14,592 nucleotides of DNA from Gammaproteobacteria bacterium. GTDB lineage: Bacteria > Pseudomonadota > Gammaproteobacteria > Chromatiales > Chromatiaceae. Shown here piece after piece: positions 8,001-14,592 of the stretch. The notes below the pieces were generated by a model. That model was not told where the DNA came from. It ran no database searches and was given only the letters and a program-made list of their open reading frames with translations. A program made the translations under genes and the position numbers. Position 1 is the first letter of the stretch. Each line of letters opens with the position of its first letter. The stretch covers positions 1-14,592 of the forward strand of contig JAHDCB010000024.1 in NCBI GenBank assembly GCA_020630035.1. The letters run 5' to 3'.

Positions 8001-11000
8001 ACGACGCGATGATCTAAATCCTGCCACAACTGTTGCTGAATACCCTGGGCACGATCCCGGAATGTGTGGCGATTAATCTGATTAGCCCGGTTGTCCACCT
8101 CCAGCATCAGCAGCGGCGTGAAATCACCGACGATATCGTTGATCTGTGGATGAAACGGCAACCGGTTAAATAAGGTTAAGTTCAGGGTAAAGTGTGCTTG
8201 CTTGCTCCATTGAGTCAGTATTTCAGCAAATGCGGCCAGGATAATAACGGAATCAGTCAACCCAGCTTGATGACCATACCGTTTTAAGGCAGACCACTGA
8301 GTTTCTTCCAATTGCCAGGCATAACGTTGGAAACGAGGCTGCTCAATAGTCTGACTATCCTGCTGTAGCGGCAATTCAGGTGCAGGTGGCAGGTGCGCCA
8401 CTCGTTGCTCCCAATAGGTCCAGGCCTGTTGATAATACTTACTTTGCTCAAAGGCCTTTTCGGTCAGTACATAATCGCGGAATGAAACGGTTAATACTGG
8501 TAATTCTGTGTGTGGATCCTGATACAAATTCATCCATTCGGCAAACAGTGTACCCATACTGACCCCATCTATGGTCAGGGAGTCTAAACTGAGATGTAGT
8601 CGGCTGGTGGTAGCATTGAGATGTGTTACCCGAATATCAAACAGAGGCCATTGGTCTGCCGGTAATACCTGATGCGACATTTCATTTCGGATGGCATCCA
8701 GAGTCTGTTTGGCAATTGCTTCATCCTGGTGCGTCAGATCTATTGTTAAGAATACATAATCGGGAACATCAGGCAGAATGCACTGTTGCCCATCTGACTG
8801 GATAATCGCCCGGAGCATTTCATGACGCTGAATCAGGTGATTCCAGGCGTGATTCAGGCGTGTATAGTCCAGAGTGTCTGAGTCAAATTCCACATAGGCA
8901 TGTGCGGAGATATTACCCAATTCCATTCCGGCACCACGACCAATCCAATACGCATGTTGTACGTCAGTAAGTGGGAAAGGGTCGTGACGGTGTTCCAGGT
9001 TATGTGTAATCTCCGGAAAGACTTGAAGCAGAGTGCCTTCTGCCTGCTGTTGCTGGTGTTCCTGTATTGCCTTGGCATTCTCTGCAATCGTTGGTGTAGC
9101 AAACAGGGTGCTTAACCCAAGGTCTATGGAGAAGACCTGACGTATCCGGGTAATGACCTGTGTTGCCAGTAACGAGTGGCCACCCAGTGTGAAGAAGTTG
9201 TCATGTACCCCGACTTTATCCAGCTTGAGCAGCTCTGCCCAGATATCGGCAAGCTGCTGTTCAATAACATTACGAGGTGGCACAAAGGCGTTTGCATCCA
9301 GGCGTAAGGCAAGGGGTGCCGGTAAGGCCCGCCGGTCTACCTTGCCATTCGGGGTGAGTGGGAAGGTATCCAGCAGTACAAAGGCACTAGGGATCATATA
9401 ATCCGGTAGTTTATCGGCCAGCCAGTCGCGCATCTGAGGTACCAGGGTGCGATGCAATTTGCCGAGCAATGGATTATTCGCATAGTGTCGCCAGGCTTGA
9501 GTTGCTTGTTCTGTGGCGGGTGCTGTCCAGATACCAGATGTAGCCAGGGCATCGGGGACAAAATACACATCCATAGCATGTGTAGCCTGAGACCAGGTGA
9601 CACACACCTGAACCGGGAACTGTTCGGCCAGAACCCAGAGTGATTCAGGATCTACGCCGGTATCAACCTGTGCCAGATGGGTACGTAATTGCGCCACCGT
9701 ATCCACTGATATCTCTGCATCCGGCAACTGCGTTTGTTGCAGCAGGTTGCTGGTTTCATGGCCAGTCTGGATGCGGCGATTCGGGATATGCCGGATGACT
9801 AAGCCTTGTTCCGGATGGTGCTGTAATGCGTCCTGTAAGCGGTTTGTGATTGTTTCTGAATCCCAATCCCGGGGTTGCCAATGCGTTTCCTGCCAGGTGA
9901 TCGCAGGTTGCGTGTTTGCCTGTGACGCAGATTTATCAACATGCAGCACGACCTGATACCGGAACTGAGTCAGCTCATTGATATAGTGTCCACGCTTTAA
10001 CTGAATCTCGACATGGCAGATATGTGGATGATGTGCGCAGAAGGCAGTAAAGAAGGCTGGATCAATCAGGAGTTCTTCTTCATCCAGGATTCTTTGTTGG
10101 ACCAGGGTATTCAGCTCAGGTAGTGAGAGATCATCCGGTGCCTGATGAGTCTGTACCATCGTATGATAGGTGGCGAGCAGACGTTGATTGCGTACATCAC
10201 CCACATAGATTTTGCCGCCGGAACGTACGGCATTCACAGCACCTTCCAGCACCGTGATCAGATAATCAATGTTCGGGAAATATTGCACAATCGAATTAAG
10301 TACAACGCCATCAAACTGATTGTCGGCAATATCTGAGAAGTCATCGGCCATCCGTTGTGACAATGTCAGATGATCCAAATGAGTTTGCGCTGCCTTAAAA
10401 CGCTCAACCTGTGCAATCGCCTGCTGCGAATAGTCGGTACCCCAATAAAGTTCACATTCGGGTGCTAACTGAGATAACAGCAGGCCGGTACCACATCCGA
10501 TTTCCAGAATCCGTTGACACCCTAGTTGCCGAACATCAGCAAGCGTACCGGCGACCCACTCCGCCATCTCGGGTTCAGGAATCGGTTGGCCAGTATAGCT
10601 ACTGTTCCAGCCGGACAGGTTGAACGTCAGGTCGTCCTGTTGTGGTGTCTGACCATAGGTCTGTTCATATAAACCCTGCCATTGTTCGAGGTATTCATTC
10701 TGTGTGTCTGTATCAATCTCACCTTCTGCTACCAGATAACCGACTAACTGTTTTTCAGCAGGACTGTCTGCATCATCTGTTCGAATCAGCACCACGGTAT
10801 CCTGTACATTCGGGTGCTCGGTGAGGGTCGCTTCAATTTCGCCTAATTCAATCCGGAAACCGCGTAGCTTGACCTGATGATCTATCCGGCCCAGGTATTC
10901 CAGGTTGCCATTCTGCAGCCAGCGCGCCAGGTCACCCGTTTTGTATACACGTTCAGTTTTGCCGAATAACTCAATCTCAACAAACTTTTCAGCAGTCAGC

Positions 11001-14000
11001 TCAGGACGGTTCAGATAGCCACGTGCTAAACCATCACCTGCAATACATAACTCACCTGGAATACCTACAGGGACAAGTTGTTGTCTACCGTCCAGCAGAT
11101 AAATTCGTACATTTGCAATTGAAGAACCAATGGGGGGTAATATTGGTGAATCTGCTGTCTTAGGCAAAATAGGTGCAGATGTGGTAACTACTGTGTTTTC
11201 AGTAGGGCCATAATTATTAGATAAAGTATAAGTTTGTTTCCCGGAAGGATAACTTTTTAAAACATCTCCACCAACCAGCACATAGTTAATACTGTCAGAC
11301 CAGACCATGTTTTCAGCAAGAAAATGCTCATACAATGGTGTGGGTAAAAAGGTATGGCTGATTTTATGATATGTAAACCAGGTTGATAAAGAGCCCGGAT
11401 CAGCTAATAATGTTTTAGGCACTAAATGTAGTTGGGCACCACTACAAAGGTAAGGCCAAATTTCCCAGGTTGCAGCATCAAAAGCACTGTTTGCCAATGA
11501 AGTTGCACGATGCACTGCGGTTACTGAAAAAACCTGTTGATGCCAGTGGATCAAATGAGACAAACTATGATGCTCAATCATGACCCCTTTTGGCTTACCG
11601 GTAGAGCCAGAGGTATAGATGACATAGGCCAGATGGTCGGAATTGATCTGACAGCCTAAGTTATATTTTGATTGGTGGGTATAGTGTTCTGCTGTATCAG
11701 TTAAGACGGTAATACCGGGATATTGCGGAAGGTGTTCCTGTAACCGTTGCTGTGTCAGCAACACGGGTACCTGACTGTCTTCCAACATATGTTGCAGCCG
11801 AGTTGCTGGATAATCCGGGTCCAGGGGCACATAAGCACCACCGGATTTCAGAATCGCCAGCAGGCTGATGATCATCTCCAGAGAGCGCTCAACACAAATG
11901 CCGACTAAGGTATCAGGTTGAATCAGTGTGTTGCCTTGCGTATCTGTCAGACTACATAGGTAATGAGCAAGCTGGTTTGCGCGTGTGTTTAGTTGCTGAT
12001 AGGTCAGGGTTTCACCCTCGAAGTTGACCGCAATGTTATCCGGCGTTTGTTCGACCTGAGCTTCAAATAAATCAACCAGGGTTTTATCTACCGGATAGTC
12101 AGTCATCGTGTCATTCCAGACTTGTAACTGATCAATTTCTGCTGTGGTTAACAATGGTAGAGTTTGTACCGGAACCTGTGGTTGTTGCACAATCTGTTCC
12201 AGCAATAGCACAAAATGTGCGGCCATCCGTTCAATACGCTCGCGTCGGAACAGATCGGTTGCATATTCCCACGTCAGATGCAATTGTTCCTGGCGTTCCT
12301 GAGCACTGACAAACAGGTCAAACTTCGCAGTGAGAAAGTCTTGTGCTATTGAAGTAATAGAAAGGCCAGGCAAATTCAGTGCAGTTGCCTCATTATTCTG
12401 TAGTACAAATGAGATCTGAAATAATGGATGATGGTTGAGGTGACGTTCAGGCTGTAATAAATCAACTAAATGCTCAAATGGCAAATCCTGATGCGCATAG
12501 GCAGCTAATGTTGTATGACGAGTATCTTGCAGGAGTTTGATAAAAGATTGAGATTGTTGGTCAATCTTTGTGCGCAGTACTAAGGTGTTCACAAAAAAAC
12601 CGATCAGATTTTCCAGTCCTTGCTGTCTTCGCCCGGCAATACCTGAGCCGACCAGCAAATCTGATTGCCCGGTATAGCGATATAACAACACGTTAAATGC
12701 AGCGAGCAATGTCATATATAAGGTACTACTGTGCTGCTGACTCAGTTTGTGCAATTGTTGCGTCAGTTCAGCACTGATCTGTGTAAAGTAATGCGCTCCT
12801 CGGTAACTTTGTTGTGTCGGTCGCGGATAGTCCGCAGGTAACTCCAGTAATTGCGGTGCACCGGCCAGTTGTTCCTGCCAGTAGGCTTGTTGTGTCGCCA
12901 GTATCTCGCCCTGTAATACTTCCTGCTGTTGCCAGGTGGCATAGTCGGTATATTGGATCGGCAGGCCGGGTAACTTTGGTGTTTGGTTCTGGCTGAAGGC
13001 GTCATAACAGGCGATCCATTCCCGCATCAGGACATTCATGGACCAGCCATCAGAGATGATGTGGTGCATATTGAACAGCAACACATGTTCTGTTTCTGAC
13101 AACGTGAGTAACGCTAACCTGAACAGTGGTCCGGTGCTCAGATCAAAAGGTGCATGCGTGTGCTCATGTGCTCTTTGTGCTACCTTGGTTTCCTGTTCTG
13201 CAGCAGATAACTGACTCAGATCAGAGAGGGTGAGCGGGTCGTAAGGGGCTGACAATGTGATTTGTGTGGTACTGGCATCATCTGCCGGGAAACAGGTACG
13301 CAGCCCTTCATGACGTTCAACCAGGCAGCACAATGTCTTTTGCAGCGCAGTAACATCCAGCTCGCCTTGCAGACGTAACGCCATTGGCATGTTATAGGTG
13401 GCCGACTGACCTTCCAGTTGTGCCAGGAACCATAAGCGTTGTTGCGCATAAGATAAGACCTTTGGTGCGTCTGCAGGCTGAACTTGTATGGGAGATAAAG
13501 TGCCGCCTTGTTGTTGTTGGTCCAGCCAGTGGGCTAAATCAGCCAGTATGGGAAATTCAAACAATCTGGCTAATGGCAGCTCAATACAAAAGGCTTCGCG
13601 GACTTGTGTCGCCAATTTAGTGGCTAATAACGAATGTCCGCCCAACTCAAAAAAGTTTGCCTGATTGCTGGAGACTACACACTTCAGGACAGCAGACCAT
13701 AAGCTGGCCAGGAGTCGTTCGGTTTCTGTGCCCAATCCTTGTTCTTCCATAATCACTAGGTCAGGCTCAGGTAATGCGTCACGGTCTAGCTTGCCATTTG
13801 GTGTCAGCGGGAGGTGATCCAGTAACGTGAAACTACCTGGCACCATGTAATCCGGCAGATGTGTCTTGAGCCAGTCTTTCAGGTCAGTTTCCAGGGACTG
13901 TGAGGTAGTGACATAAGCAGCCAGTGAACGGTTGTCCTCATGTTCGTGCAATACCACGACAGCTTCATTAACGGACTCATGCTGGCACAACACAGCTTCA

Positions 14001-14592
14001 ATTTCGCCTAACTCAATCCGGAAGCCACGTAGCTTAACCTGATGATCTATCCGGCCCAGGTACTCCAGATTACCATCCGGCAGCCAGCGAGCCAGGTCGC
14101 CCGTTTTGTACACGCGTTCAGTTTTGCCGAATAACTCAATCTCAACAAACTTTTCAGCGCTCAGTTCGGGTTGATTCAGATAGCCACGTGCTAAACCATC
14201 ACCTGCAATACATAACTCACCTGTTATGTCAATGGGAACAAGTTGGTGCTGTTTATCCAGGAGATAAATGCGAGCGTTAGCTAGCGGACGGCCAATTGGA
14301 ACTGTATGCGCTTGCTGCTCAATTAGTTTAATCGGATACCAGGTTGCAAATGTAGTCGTTTCTGTAGGTCCGTAAACATGTAATAAATGTTCAGGTGGGG
14401 TGTGTTGTAACAGTTTTTTAACTGGTATCAGATCGACACGTTCTCCACCAAATAATACATATTTTAATTCTTTAAATATATGTAACCTTTCATGTAATAT
14501 TGGGGATTTCTTTACCTCTTTGAGAACTTTATCTATTGTTTTATTTTTTAAACACTGTTTTGTTAATAATCGATCTATTTTGTCTTGTGAGA
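4997..14592 (-). CDS. Multimodular NRPS 1 (5' partial): A1-PCP / C-A2(NMT)-PCP / Cy-A3(Ox)-PCP
   Basis: This is a cytoplasmic peptide synthetase. The frame is open from the right edge to a TGA at 4997-4999, giving 3,197 visible residues (residue 1 = codon 14590-14588). It has no in-frame stop and no true start in the window. A GTG at 14113 could be called as a start but lies inside the A7 motif (YKTGDLARW), so the gene begins beyond 14592. Domains in approximate residues: end of A1 1-270; PCP 285-355 (Ser320); C 370-800 (HHIISDG at 509); A2 809-1765 with N-methyltransferase 1299-1552; PCP 1767-1837 (Ser1806); Cy 1866-2297 (DSLTID at 2003); A3 2334-3090 with Ox 2807-3031; PCP 3101-3176 (Ser3136); acidic tail 3177-3197. 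All three carrier serines and the catalytic motifs are present. It would add an unknown residue, an N-methyl-Leu and a Cys-derived thiazole. There is no epimerase or thioesterase, and the chain passes to the downstream NRPS. Confidence 0.97.
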   Translation of the reverse strand, partial: SQDKIDRLLTKQCLKNKTIDKVLKEVKKSPILHERLHIFKELKYVLFGGERVDLIPVKKLLQHTPPEHLLHVYGPTETTTFATWYPIKLIEQQAHTVPIGRPLANARIYLLDKQHQLVPIDITGELCIAGDGLARGYLNQPELSAEKFVEIELFGKTERVYKTGDLARWLPDGNLEYLGRIDHQVKLRGFRIELGEIEAVLCQHESVNEAVVVLHEHEDNRSLAAYVTTSQSLETDLKDWLKTHLPDYMVPGSFTLLDHLPLTPNGKLDRDALPEPDLVIMEEQGLGTETERLLASLWSAVLKCVVSSNQANFFELGGHSLLATKLATQVREAFCIELPLARLFEFPILADLAHWLDQQQQGGTLSPIQVQPADAPKVLSYAQQRLWFLAQLEGQSATYNMPMALRLQGELDVTALQKTLCCLVERHEGLRTCFPADDASTTQITLSAPYDPLTLSDLSQLSAAEQETKVAQRAHEHTHAPFDLSTGPLFRLALLTLSETEHVLLFNMHHIISDGWSMNVLMREWIACYDAFSQNQTPKLPGLPIQYTDYATWQQQEVLQGEILATQQAYWQEQLAGAPQLLELPADYPRPTQQSYRGAHYFTQISAELTQQLHKLSQQHSSTLYMTLLAAFNVLLYRYTGQSDLLVGSGIAGRRQQGLENLIGFFVNTLVLRTKIDQQSQSFIKLLQDTRHTTLAAYAHQDLPFEHLVDLLQPERHLNHHPLFQISFVLQNNEATALNLPGLSITSIAQDFLTAKFDLFVSAQERQEQLHLTWEYATDLFRRERIERMAAHFVLLLEQIVQQPQVPVQTLPLLTTAEIDQLQVWNDTMTDYPVDKTLVDLFEAQVEQTPDNIAVNFEGETLTYQQLNTRANQLAHYLCSLTDTQGNTLIQPDTLVGICVERSLEMIISLLAILKSGGAYVPLDPDYPATRLQHMLEDSQVPVLLTQQRLQEHLPQYPGITVLTDTAEHYTHQSKYNLGCQINSDHLAYVIYTSGSTGKPKGVMIEHHSLSHLIHWHQQVFSVTAVHRATSLANSAFDAATWEIWPYLCSGAQLHLVPKTLLADPGSLSTWFTYHKISHTFLPTPLYEHFLAENMVWSDSINYVLVGGDVLKSYPSGKQTYTLSNNYGPTENTVVTTSAPILPKTADSPILPPIGSSIANVRIYLLDGRQQLVPVGIPGELCIAGDGLARGYLNRPELTAEKFVEIELFGKTERVYKTGDLARWLQNGNLEYLGRIDHQVKLRGFRIELGEIEATLTEHPNVQDTVVLIRTDDADSPAEKQLVGYLVAEGEIDTDTQNEYLEQWQGLYEQTYGQTPQQDDLTFNLSGWNSSYTGQPIPEPEMAEWVAGTLADVRQLGCQRILEIGCGTGLLLSQLAPECELYWGTDYSQQAIAQVERFKAAQTHLDHLTLSQRMADDFSDIADNQFDGVVLNSIVQYFPNIDYLITVLEGAVNAVRSGGKIYVGDVRNQRLLATYHTMVQTHQAPDDLSLPELNTLVQQRILDEEELLIDPAFFTAFCAHHPHICHVEIQLKRGHYINELTQFRYQVVLHVDKSASQANTQPAITWQETHWQPRDWDSETITNRLQDALQHHPEQGLVIRHIPNRRIQTGHETSNLLQQTQLPDAEISVDTVAQLRTHLAQVDTGVDPESLWVLAEQFPVQVCVTWSQATHAMDVYFVPDALATSGIWTAPATEQATQAWRHYANNPLLGKLHRTLVPQMRDWLADKLPDYMIPSAFVLLDTFPLTPNGKVDRRALPAPLALRLDANAFVPPRNVIEQQLADIWAELLKLDKVGVHDNFFTLGGHSLLATQVITRIRQVFSIDLGLSTLFATPTIAENAKAIQEHQQQQAEGTLLQVFPEITHNLEHRHDPFPLTDVQHAYWIGRGAGMELGNISAHAYVEFDSDTLDYTRLNHAWNHLIQRHEMLRAIIQSDGQQCILPDVPDYVFLTIDLTHQDEAIAKQTLDAIRNEMSHQVLPADQWPLFDIRVTHLNATTSRLHLSLDSLTIDGVSMGTLFAEWMNLYQDPHTELPVLTVSFRDYVLTEKAFEQSKYYQQAWTYWEQRVAHLPPAPELPLQQDSQTIEQPRFQRYAWQLEETQWSALKRYGHQAGLTDSVIILAAFAEILTQWSKQAHFTLNLTLFNRLPFHPQINDIVGDFTPLLMLEVDNRANQINRHTFRDRAQGIQQQLWQDLDHRVVNGVRVLRELAKQQGSGANRALMPVVFTSMLAVNSQNKPSGVSFGQSVYGSSQTPQVWLDHGVTLSQGGLMISWSVLEGLFPDGMADTMFAAYTDLLQRLAADEAAWQQADLMPIPEAQQQQRDVVNATEAPLAEAMLHTLFLQQVETQATAPAVITATESLTYQEVYQRANQIGHWLREQGVKPNTLVAVVMEKGWEQVVAVLGIHLSGAAYLPIDPDVPTERLQNLLAQSATTLVLTQSHIATCQVWPSAVVHLTVDSLTPDVDLPALESIQKPTDLAYVIYTSGSTGQPKGVAIDHRGAVNTILDVNQRYGITKQDRVLSLSALNFDLSVYDIFGLLAAGGAIVMPEAHRRIDPAHWQALIHEHHITVWNTVPALMQMLVNDMPEHTSAGLRVVMLSGDWIPLNLPERIQVLCPDVNVYSMGGATEASIWSICYPITTVDPTWTSIPYGKPMTNQTFHVLDDRLRSRPVWVPGELYIGGIGLAQGYWQDEQRTRDSFIYHPDTGERLYKTGDLGRYLPDGNIEFLGREDFQVKIHGHRIELGEIETALRHHAQVKDVVVSAMGGTRETNKHLVAYIVGMEKHDASEQDAEDTIPDQYTEQPSDDTLRDPLERLEFKLSQPGVRAWDENELITMPQPVEDDALHRAYLARQSYRQFSEHEITMTAFSNLLSSLRQLTLTAKPLPKYRYPSAGNLYPVQTYLYIKPDRIQGLESGFYYYQPAQHKLGPCGQRDMSPPHFAAANQPIFEQAAFAIFLIAELAAIQPMYGNLARDFCMLEAGYMSQLLMTQASEHQIGLCPIGGLPEAPLKQALAINESHLLLHSLVGGQITPEQMTDWLQPVQPTQVGPWQDQLNVFLQEKLPSYMVPTHYVALEALPLSANGKIDYKSLPIPVLTRDPAEAFIAPKTPTEQQLATIWIELLNLTEVSTQQKFFDLGGDSLTATQMIPLVREYFQINLPLWALYEHDTLAKLACFVDTMMQATEQLQQHSDTTEESEEFEL
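5009..5014 (-). promoter_or_regulatory. Shine-Dalgarno of NRPS 2 inside the end of NRPS 1
   Basis: The coding strand reads GAGGAA, then ATTTGAATT in part, then ATG at 5000. GAGG is about 10 bases before the start codon. It supports the ATG at 4998-5000 as the start, and the 4-base ATGA overlap with the upstream stop implies translational coupling of the two synthetases. Confidence 0.75.
5500..6170 (-). other. FMN-dependent oxidase (Ox) domain inserted between A8 and A9 of A3
   Basis: About 225 residues with a nitroreductase-like/McbC-like fold signature interrupt A3 after the A8 motif. The three Ox signatures known from epothilone-type thiazole modules are recognisable: KYRYPSAGNLYPVQ (upstream of 5944), SGFYYYQPAQHKL, and YGNLARDFCMLEAG followed by SQLL. 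Such domains oxidise a carrier-bound thiazoline to a thiazole using FMN. An acidic linker (EQDAED, QPSDD) connects A8 to the domain, and A9 (LPSYMVP) and A10 (NGKIDY, 5342-5359) follow. It is the only Ox domain in the window, so the second cysteine-derived ring has no in-line oxidase here. Confidence 0.92.
6366..6738 (-). repeat. Cysteine A-domain repeat, copy in A3
   Basis: Partner of 2140-2512. Here the sequence after A8 leads into the acidic linker and Ox domain. Confidence 0.8.
9480..10695 (-). other. Embedded N-methyltransferase domain and C-terminal extension within A2
   Basis: This class I SAM-dependent methyltransferase is inserted in the C-terminal subdomain of A2. The SAM-binding loop is ILEIGCGTGLLL (GCGTG around 10484-10501). 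It is followed by an acidic strand end (WGTDYSQQAI), the VVLNSIVQYFP motif (about 10272-10310), and GGKIYVGDVR, all characteristic of NRPS N-methyltransferases. The core ends near VVLHVDK (about 9935). A further stretch of about 150 residues containing IRHIPNRRI separates it from the A9/A10 motifs. This extension is commonly seen after NRPS N-methyltransferases and I see no separate catalytic motif in it. The placement and motifs favour N- over C- or O-methylation. Confidence 0.9.
10830..11061 (-). repeat. A5-A8 flank repeat, copy in A2
   Basis: Encodes GELCIAGDGLARGYLN through the A8 motif GRIDHQVKLRGFRIELGEIE of A2. It is nearly identical to 13995-14226 in A1 (offset 3,165), with identity dropping abruptly on both sides. 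Confidence 0.85.
11865..13999 (-). repeat. Large direct repeat, copy 2 (end of A1, PCP1, C, start of A2)
   Basis: Partner of the repeat at 1-2135. It covers the end of A1 after A8, PCP1, the whole C domain and the N-terminal part of A2. The divergent island corresponds to about 12236-12572, in the C-terminal lobe of the C domain. The right-hand boundary is at the A8 motif, where copy 1 switches to cysteine-type A sequence. Confidence 0.9.
13500..14592 (-). other. Loading or internal module remnant: A1 (from before A5) and PCP1
   Basis: The visible part begins before the LFGGERV and YGPTE (14360-14374) motifs, followed by GELCIAGDGLARGY, YKTGDLARW, the A8 motif, NGKLDRDALP and the carrier motif FFELGGHSLLAT (Ser codon 13631-13633). 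Pocket positions visible by alignment to GrsA are L299, G301, V322, T330 and F331. This set resembles valine/isoleucine-type codes, but four of the nine variable positions are missing or unalignable, so specificity is only a hint. The first 44 or so residues are Lys-rich and do not show the usual motif carrying position 278. Whether a condensation domain precedes A1 is unknown. Confidence 0.85.
13995..14226 (-). repeat. A5-A8 flank repeat, copy in A1
   Basis: Partner of 10830-11061. Both copies share the unusual EKFVEIELFGKTERVYKTGD stretch. Beyond 14226 the two A domains diverge strongly into their substrate-binding cores. Confidence 0.85.

Larger units (their letters stand above)
5065..8995 (-). 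other. Thiazole-forming module Cy-A3(Ox)-PCP3
   Basis: The heterocyclisation domain shows FPLTDVQHAYWIGR (about 8936-8977), the DxxxxD motif as DSLTID (8567-8584), a Cy5-like TLFNRLPFHP followed by GDFT, PVVFTS and SQTPQVWLD. The Thr and Asp reported as needed for cyclodehydration in other Cy domains are therefore present. A3 has YTSGSTGQPKG (about 7118-7153), FDLSVYDIFG, VWNTVPAL, MLSGDW and GGATEASIW, giving D-L-Y-N-M-S-M-I-W, a cysteine-type code. PCP3 has FFDLGGDSLTAT (Ser codon 5183-5185), with GGDS rather than the GGHS of the other carriers. Together with the embedded oxidase the module should turn a cysteinyl residue into a thiazole. Confidence 0.92.
9065..13490 (-). other. Extension module C-A2(NMT)-PCP2, predicted N-methyl-leucine
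   Basis: The C domain has SYAQQRLWF and HHIISDGWS (13046-13066), as in LCL-type condensation domains, so an L-configured donor is expected. A2 has YTSGSTGKPKG (11582-11617), FDAATWEIW, FLPTPL, VLVGGD and NNYGPTENTVV. Read against GrsA these give D-A-W-F-L-G-N-V-V plus the usual A10 lysine (NGKVDR, 9329-9349), the classical leucine code. An N-methyltransferase sits between A8 and A9, and PCP2 carries FFTLGGHSLLAT (Ser codon 9173-9175). The module should condense L-Leu, methylate its nitrogen from S-adenosylmethionine and present it to the downstream cyclisation domain. Specificity is inferred by eye, not by a trained predictor. Confidence 0.88.

Noticed and set aside
9480..9930. A separate catalytic domain after the methyltransferase
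   Set aside because: The stretch has no catalytic signature and resembles the extension commonly found between NRPS N-methyltransferases and A9.
12190..13490. Dual epimerisation/condensation domain
   Set aside because: I see only the ordinary HHIISDG motif and no extra N-terminal HH motif typical of dual domains. No separate epimerase precedes it.
14104..14113. GTG at 14113 as the start of NRPS 1
   Set aside because: The frame remains open and conserved (YGPTE, GELCIAGDGLARGY) upstream to the window edge, and the GTG sits in the middle of the A7 region.
14440..14592. AT-rich right edge as a promoter or intergenic region
   Set aside because: The NRPS frame stays open and reads into LFGGERV without interruption, while the other two minus-strand frames that I checked contain stops.
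1..14592. Insertion sequence or CRISPR array as the explanation for the repeats
   Set aside because: The repeats are long, in coding frame, correspond to NRPS domains, and lack inverted ends, transposase or short regular spacers.

Overview
The window lies entirely inside a nonribosomal peptide synthetase (NRPS) locus read on the minus strand. It holds parts of two giant genes and essentially no non-coding DNA. The upstream gene enters from the right edge (14592) and stops at 4997. The downstream gene starts at 5000 with an ATGA overlap and runs off the left edge (1). Both frames are open throughout. Base composition is intermediate (about 45-57% GC in most stretches), and the proteins are rich in glutamine and histidine. 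Together with the domain style this suggests a mid-GC gammaproteobacterium, but I cannot name the organism.

Layout in the direction of transcription. Protein 1 (3,197 residues visible, N-terminus missing) is: end of an adenylation domain (A1)-PCP / C-A2 with embedded N-methyltransferase-PCP / Cy-A3 with embedded flavin oxidase (Ox)-PCP, then a short acidic tail. Protein 2 (1,666 residues visible, C-terminus missing) is: TubC-type N-terminal docking domain / Cy-A4-PCP / C-start of A5. No epimerase, thioesterase or reductase domain lies in the window, so the start and release of the chain are elsewhere.

Pocket residues read by eye predict leucine for A2 (D-A-W-F-L-G-N-V-V) and cysteine for A3 (D-L-Y-N-M-S-M-I-W) and A4 (D-L-Y-N-M-S-L-I-W). 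For A1 only the late pocket positions are visible (L-G-V-T-F), which hints at a branched aliphatic residue. The window therefore encodes the segment X-(N-methyl-Leu)-thiazole-thiazoline-Y of a peptide. The acidic tail of protein 1 and the docking domain of protein 2 would hand the thiazole intermediate from one protein to the other.

The most interesting aspect is visible recombinational mosaicism. (i) A roughly 2.1 kb segment (end of A-PCP-C-start of A) occurs twice as a direct repeat 11.86 kb apart, with near-identical stretches broken by a divergent piece of the C domain. (ii) The cysteine A domain of protein 2 is a chimera whose junction falls at the A8 hinge, which accounts for its lacking the oxidase insertion of its sister. 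(iii) The substrate-binding cores of A1 and A2 are AT-rich islands between GC-richer, nearly identical flanks, as expected from subdomain swapping.
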